64,000 bases of DNA from Nitrosarchaeum sp. (GTDB taxonomy: Archaea > Thermoproteota > Nitrososphaeria > Nitrososphaerales > Nitrosopumilaceae): assembly GCA_003569705.1 (NCBI GenBank), contig BGOU01000002.1, positions 1 to 64,000 of the forward strand, read 5' to 3'. Under the pieces are notes generated by a model. The model saw nothing but the letters and a program-made list of their open reading frames with translations. It ran no database searches and was not told where the DNA came from. Shown in pieces: positions 62,069-64,000 of this stretch. Both the position numbers and the translations under genes were made by a program. The stretch's first letter is position 1. The number at the start of each line of letters is the position of its first letter.

Positions 62069-64000
62069 GTGGTCGAATCTGTTTTTCTCTCACCAAAATC
62101 TATCGCAATTATCGGTGCATCTGACAAACGAGGTAGTGTTGGAGCAACCATTACATCAAATATTATGAATGGCTTCAAAGGTACAGTTTTCCCTGTTAGT
62201 CCTACAAGACCAACAGTATTTTACAAAACGGCTTACAAGAGCGTTTTGGATATTCCAAAACCTGTTGATCTTGCAGTAATTGTAATCAAAAATGTTTTCG
62301 TTGCAGATGCTTTAGAAGAATGCGGAAAGAAAAAAGTAAAAGGTGTAATTATCATTACTGCTGGTTTCAAAGAAGTAGATGAAGAAGGAGCAAAAAGAGA
62401 ACAGACACTAAAAGATATTGCTAAAAAATACAAAATACAAATCATTGGTCCAAATTGTCTTGGTGTGATGAATCTTGATCCAAAGACGATGATGAATTCC
62501 ACTTTCCTTAAAGTCACACCCAAGTCTGGCGAAATTGCACTTGTATCTCAAAGTGGTGCAATATGTGCAGCACTAGTTGAAGATGCTAGTGCACAAGGAA
62601 TTGGATTCTCTGCAGTAATTAGTATGGGAAACAAAGCTGCAATGAGTGAAGTTGATATTCTCAAGATGTTATCTAATCACAATCAAACCAAAGTAATCGT
62701 AATGTATCTTGAAGATATGGGTGATGGTCAGGAATTTCTCAAAGTTTGTAAAAATATTACTAAAAAACTAAAAAAACCCGTTATTGTTCTCAAATCAGGT
62801 CGTAGTCCAGAAGGTGCAAAGGCTGCAATGTCTCATACTGGAGCTTTGATGGGCTCTGATGAAATCTATGATGCTTTGCTAAAACAATCAGGTGCAATTC
62901 GTGTTGATACAATGGAAGAACTCTTTGATTATGCAGTTGCATTTTCAAAACAACCCCTTCCTTCAGGTGGAGATCTTGTAATTGTATCAAATGCAGGTGG
63001 ACCTGCAATAATCTCAACTGATGCATGCTCTAAACTTGGAATCAAAATGGCGAACATTGATAGCATTCGTCCAAAAATTGATGCTGTAATACCTCCTTGG
63101 GGAAGCTCTCGTAATCCTGTAGATATTGTGGGTGATGCTGATTTTAATAGATTCAGCAATGTTTTGGATCGTGTCTTAACACATCCTAATGTGGGCTCTG
63201 TAATCTCAATGTGTACTCCATCTGGAACTTTGAACTATGATAAATTAGCACAAGTGATTGTTGCAATGTCAAAAAAATACAAAAAGACAATGCTTGCAAG
63301 TTTAATGGGATTAGATGAAGGAATTACAAATAGAGAAATTTTAGCTGCAGGCGATGTCCCATATTATACATATGCGGAAGGAGCAATTAGAGCACTTGCT
63401 GCAATGCTTAAATTTTCAAATTGGATTAAAACACCCGAAGGAAAAATCACTGAATTTAAAGTTGACAAACTAAAAGCAAAGAAAATTTTTGATAAAGTTA
63501 AAAAAGAAAAACGACCAAATCTTTTAGAAGAAGAAGGACAAGAAGTTCTCAAAGCATATGGATTACCATTGCCAAAAAGTGCACTTGCAAAAACAGAAGC
63601 AGATGCCATAAAGATTGCAAAGCAAATAGGTTATCCTGTAGTGATGAAGATTGCATCACCGCAAATTATTCACAAATCCGATGCTGGTGGTGTTAAAGTA
63701 AATCTAACAAATGATTCAGAAATCAAAGAAGCATTTAAGATAATTATTGCAAATGCCAAAAAATACAACAAAAATGCAGAGATAAAGGGAGTTTTAATTG
63801 TTGAAATGGTAAAAGGTGGTAAAGAATTGATTATAGGTTCTAAACTAGAGTCTGGATTTGGACCTGTTATCATGCTTGGAATGGGTGGAATCTATGTTGA
63901 AGTTCTCAAAGATGTCACCTTCAAACTTGCACCAGTTACTGATAAAGAAGCAGATGACATGATCGCATCCATTAAAACACAAAAAATACTTCAAGGAGTC
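62069..64000 (+). CDS. ADP-forming acyl-CoA synthetase (4-hydroxybutyryl-CoA/3-hydroxypropionyl-CoA type), 3' truncated
   Basis: Open from GTG 62069 to the window edge, about 644 residues seen. CoA-binding SPKSIAIIGASDKRGSVGATI, GPNCLGVMN, ALVSQSGAICAALVEDA, the phosphohistidine loop AAMSHTGALMGSDEIYD, and a following ATP-grasp domain (GYPVVMKIASPQIIHKSDAGGVKVNL, GPVIMLGMGGIYVEVLKD). This is the NDP-forming acetyl-CoA synthetase superfamily. In thaumarchaea such fused enzymes act in the 3-hydroxypropionate/4-hydroxybutyrate cycle with ADP, not AMP, release. From memory the N. maritimus gene near its oxidase is the 4-hydroxybutyrate one; not verified here. Confidence 0.88.
   Translation, partial: MVESVFLSPKSIAIIGASDKRGSVGATITSNIMNGFKGTVFPVSPTRPTVFYKTAYKSVLDIPKPVDLAVIVIKNVFVADALEECGKKKVKGVIIITAGFKEVDEEGAKREQTLKDIAKKYKIQIIGPNCLGVMNLDPKTMMNSTFLKVTPKSGEIALVSQSGAICAALVEDASAQGIGFSAVISMGNKAAMSEVDILKMLSNHNQTKVIVMYLEDMGDGQEFLKVCKNITKKLKKPVIVLKSGRSPEGAKAAMSHTGALMGSDEIYDALLKQSGAIRVDTMEELFDYAVAFSKQPLPSGGDLVIVSNAGGPAIISTDACSKLGIKMANIDSIRPKIDAVIPPWGSSRNPVDIVGDADFNRFSNVLDRVLTHPNVGSVISMCTPSGTLNYDKLAQVIVAMSKKYKKTMLASLMGLDEGITNREILAAGDVPYYTYAEGAIRALAAMLKFSNWIKTPEGKITEFKVDKLKAKKIFDKVKKEKRPNLLEEEGQEVLKAYGLPLPKSALAKTEADAIKIAKQIGYPVVMKIASPQIIHKSDAGGVKVNLTNDSEIKEAFKIIIANAKKYNKNAEIKGVLIVEMVKGGKELIIGSKLESGFGPVIMLGMGGIYVEVLKDVTFKLAPVTDKEADDMIASIKTQKILQGV

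Noticed and set aside
1-64000. CRISPR arrays, insertion sequences, rRNA genes
   Set aside because: No spaced direct repeat array, transposase, terminal inverted repeats or rRNA-like blocks were seen.

Overview
The window looks like a chromosomal segment of an ammonia-oxidising thaumarchaeon of the Nitrosopumilus/Nitrosarchaeum type. Support for this: low GC, many leaderless starts with AAACCTTTAAATA-like promoter boxes, a split copper-A subunit II next to a haem-copper oxidase subunit I and a double-cupredoxin protein, a half-size haem A synthase, an F420 reductase, deoxyhypusine synthase paralogues, archaeal-type tRNAs, and at the right edge an ADP-forming acyl-CoA synthetase of the kind used in the thaumarchaeal 3-hydroxypropionate/4-hydroxybutyrate cycle.

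Layout. 1-22.5 kb is a cell-surface glycan locus. It holds a fkbH / acyl carrier protein / MaoC-like / holo-ACP synthase module (1-2038), a dTDP-sugar operon with a glycosyltransferase (2030-5152), a set resembling the pseudaminic acid pathway (PseB-like, DegT aminotransferase, GNAT acetyltransferase, SpsF/PseF-like cytidylyltransferase, NeuB/PseI-like synthase), and a second nonulosonate set (NeuA, a short NeuB, GmhA-like isomerase, KdsC-like phosphatase, TIM-barrel isomerase, SDR, Gfo/Idh). It also has two large GT-B transferases, a DUF4910 aminopeptidase-like protein, a methyltransferase and a FemAB-like transferase. 22.5-34.9 kb is mixed backbone: PGI/PMI, an HTH gene, a toxin-antitoxin pair, an MtnA/aIF2B-type isomerase, an MBOAT/SGNH O-acylation pair, a MIP18-PqqD-like protein, tRNA-Arg, an aminotransferase and F420 reductase. 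35.6-39.8 kb is the terminal oxidase cluster. 40-51 kb has tRNA-Lys, a two-component pair, ilvE, aspartokinase, a GT28-type transferase, tRNA-Val, a CcdA/YHS/glutaredoxin operon and a radical SAM protein. 51.3-54.2 kb has tandem deoxyhypusine synthases and a stress protein. 54.3-60.8 kb is a complete urease locus: a nickel-permease-like transporter, ureEFGD leftward and ureABC rightward. The right edge has small membrane proteins, RNase HI and the start of the acyl-CoA synthetase.

Functionally, urease would release ammonia and CO2, feeding ammonia oxidation and the carbon-fixation cycle, with electrons leaving through the aa3-type oxidase. The glycan locus would build nonulosonate-rich surface polymers.

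A recurring oddity is single-base length changes at or beside short homopolymer runs. They split at least 13 otherwise full-length genes, mostly within 1-24.5 kb but also ureD. Joining frames restores conserved motifs every time, so I treat these as intact genes with probable sequencing errors and give whole-gene coordinates. No CRISPR array, insertion sequence or rRNA was seen.
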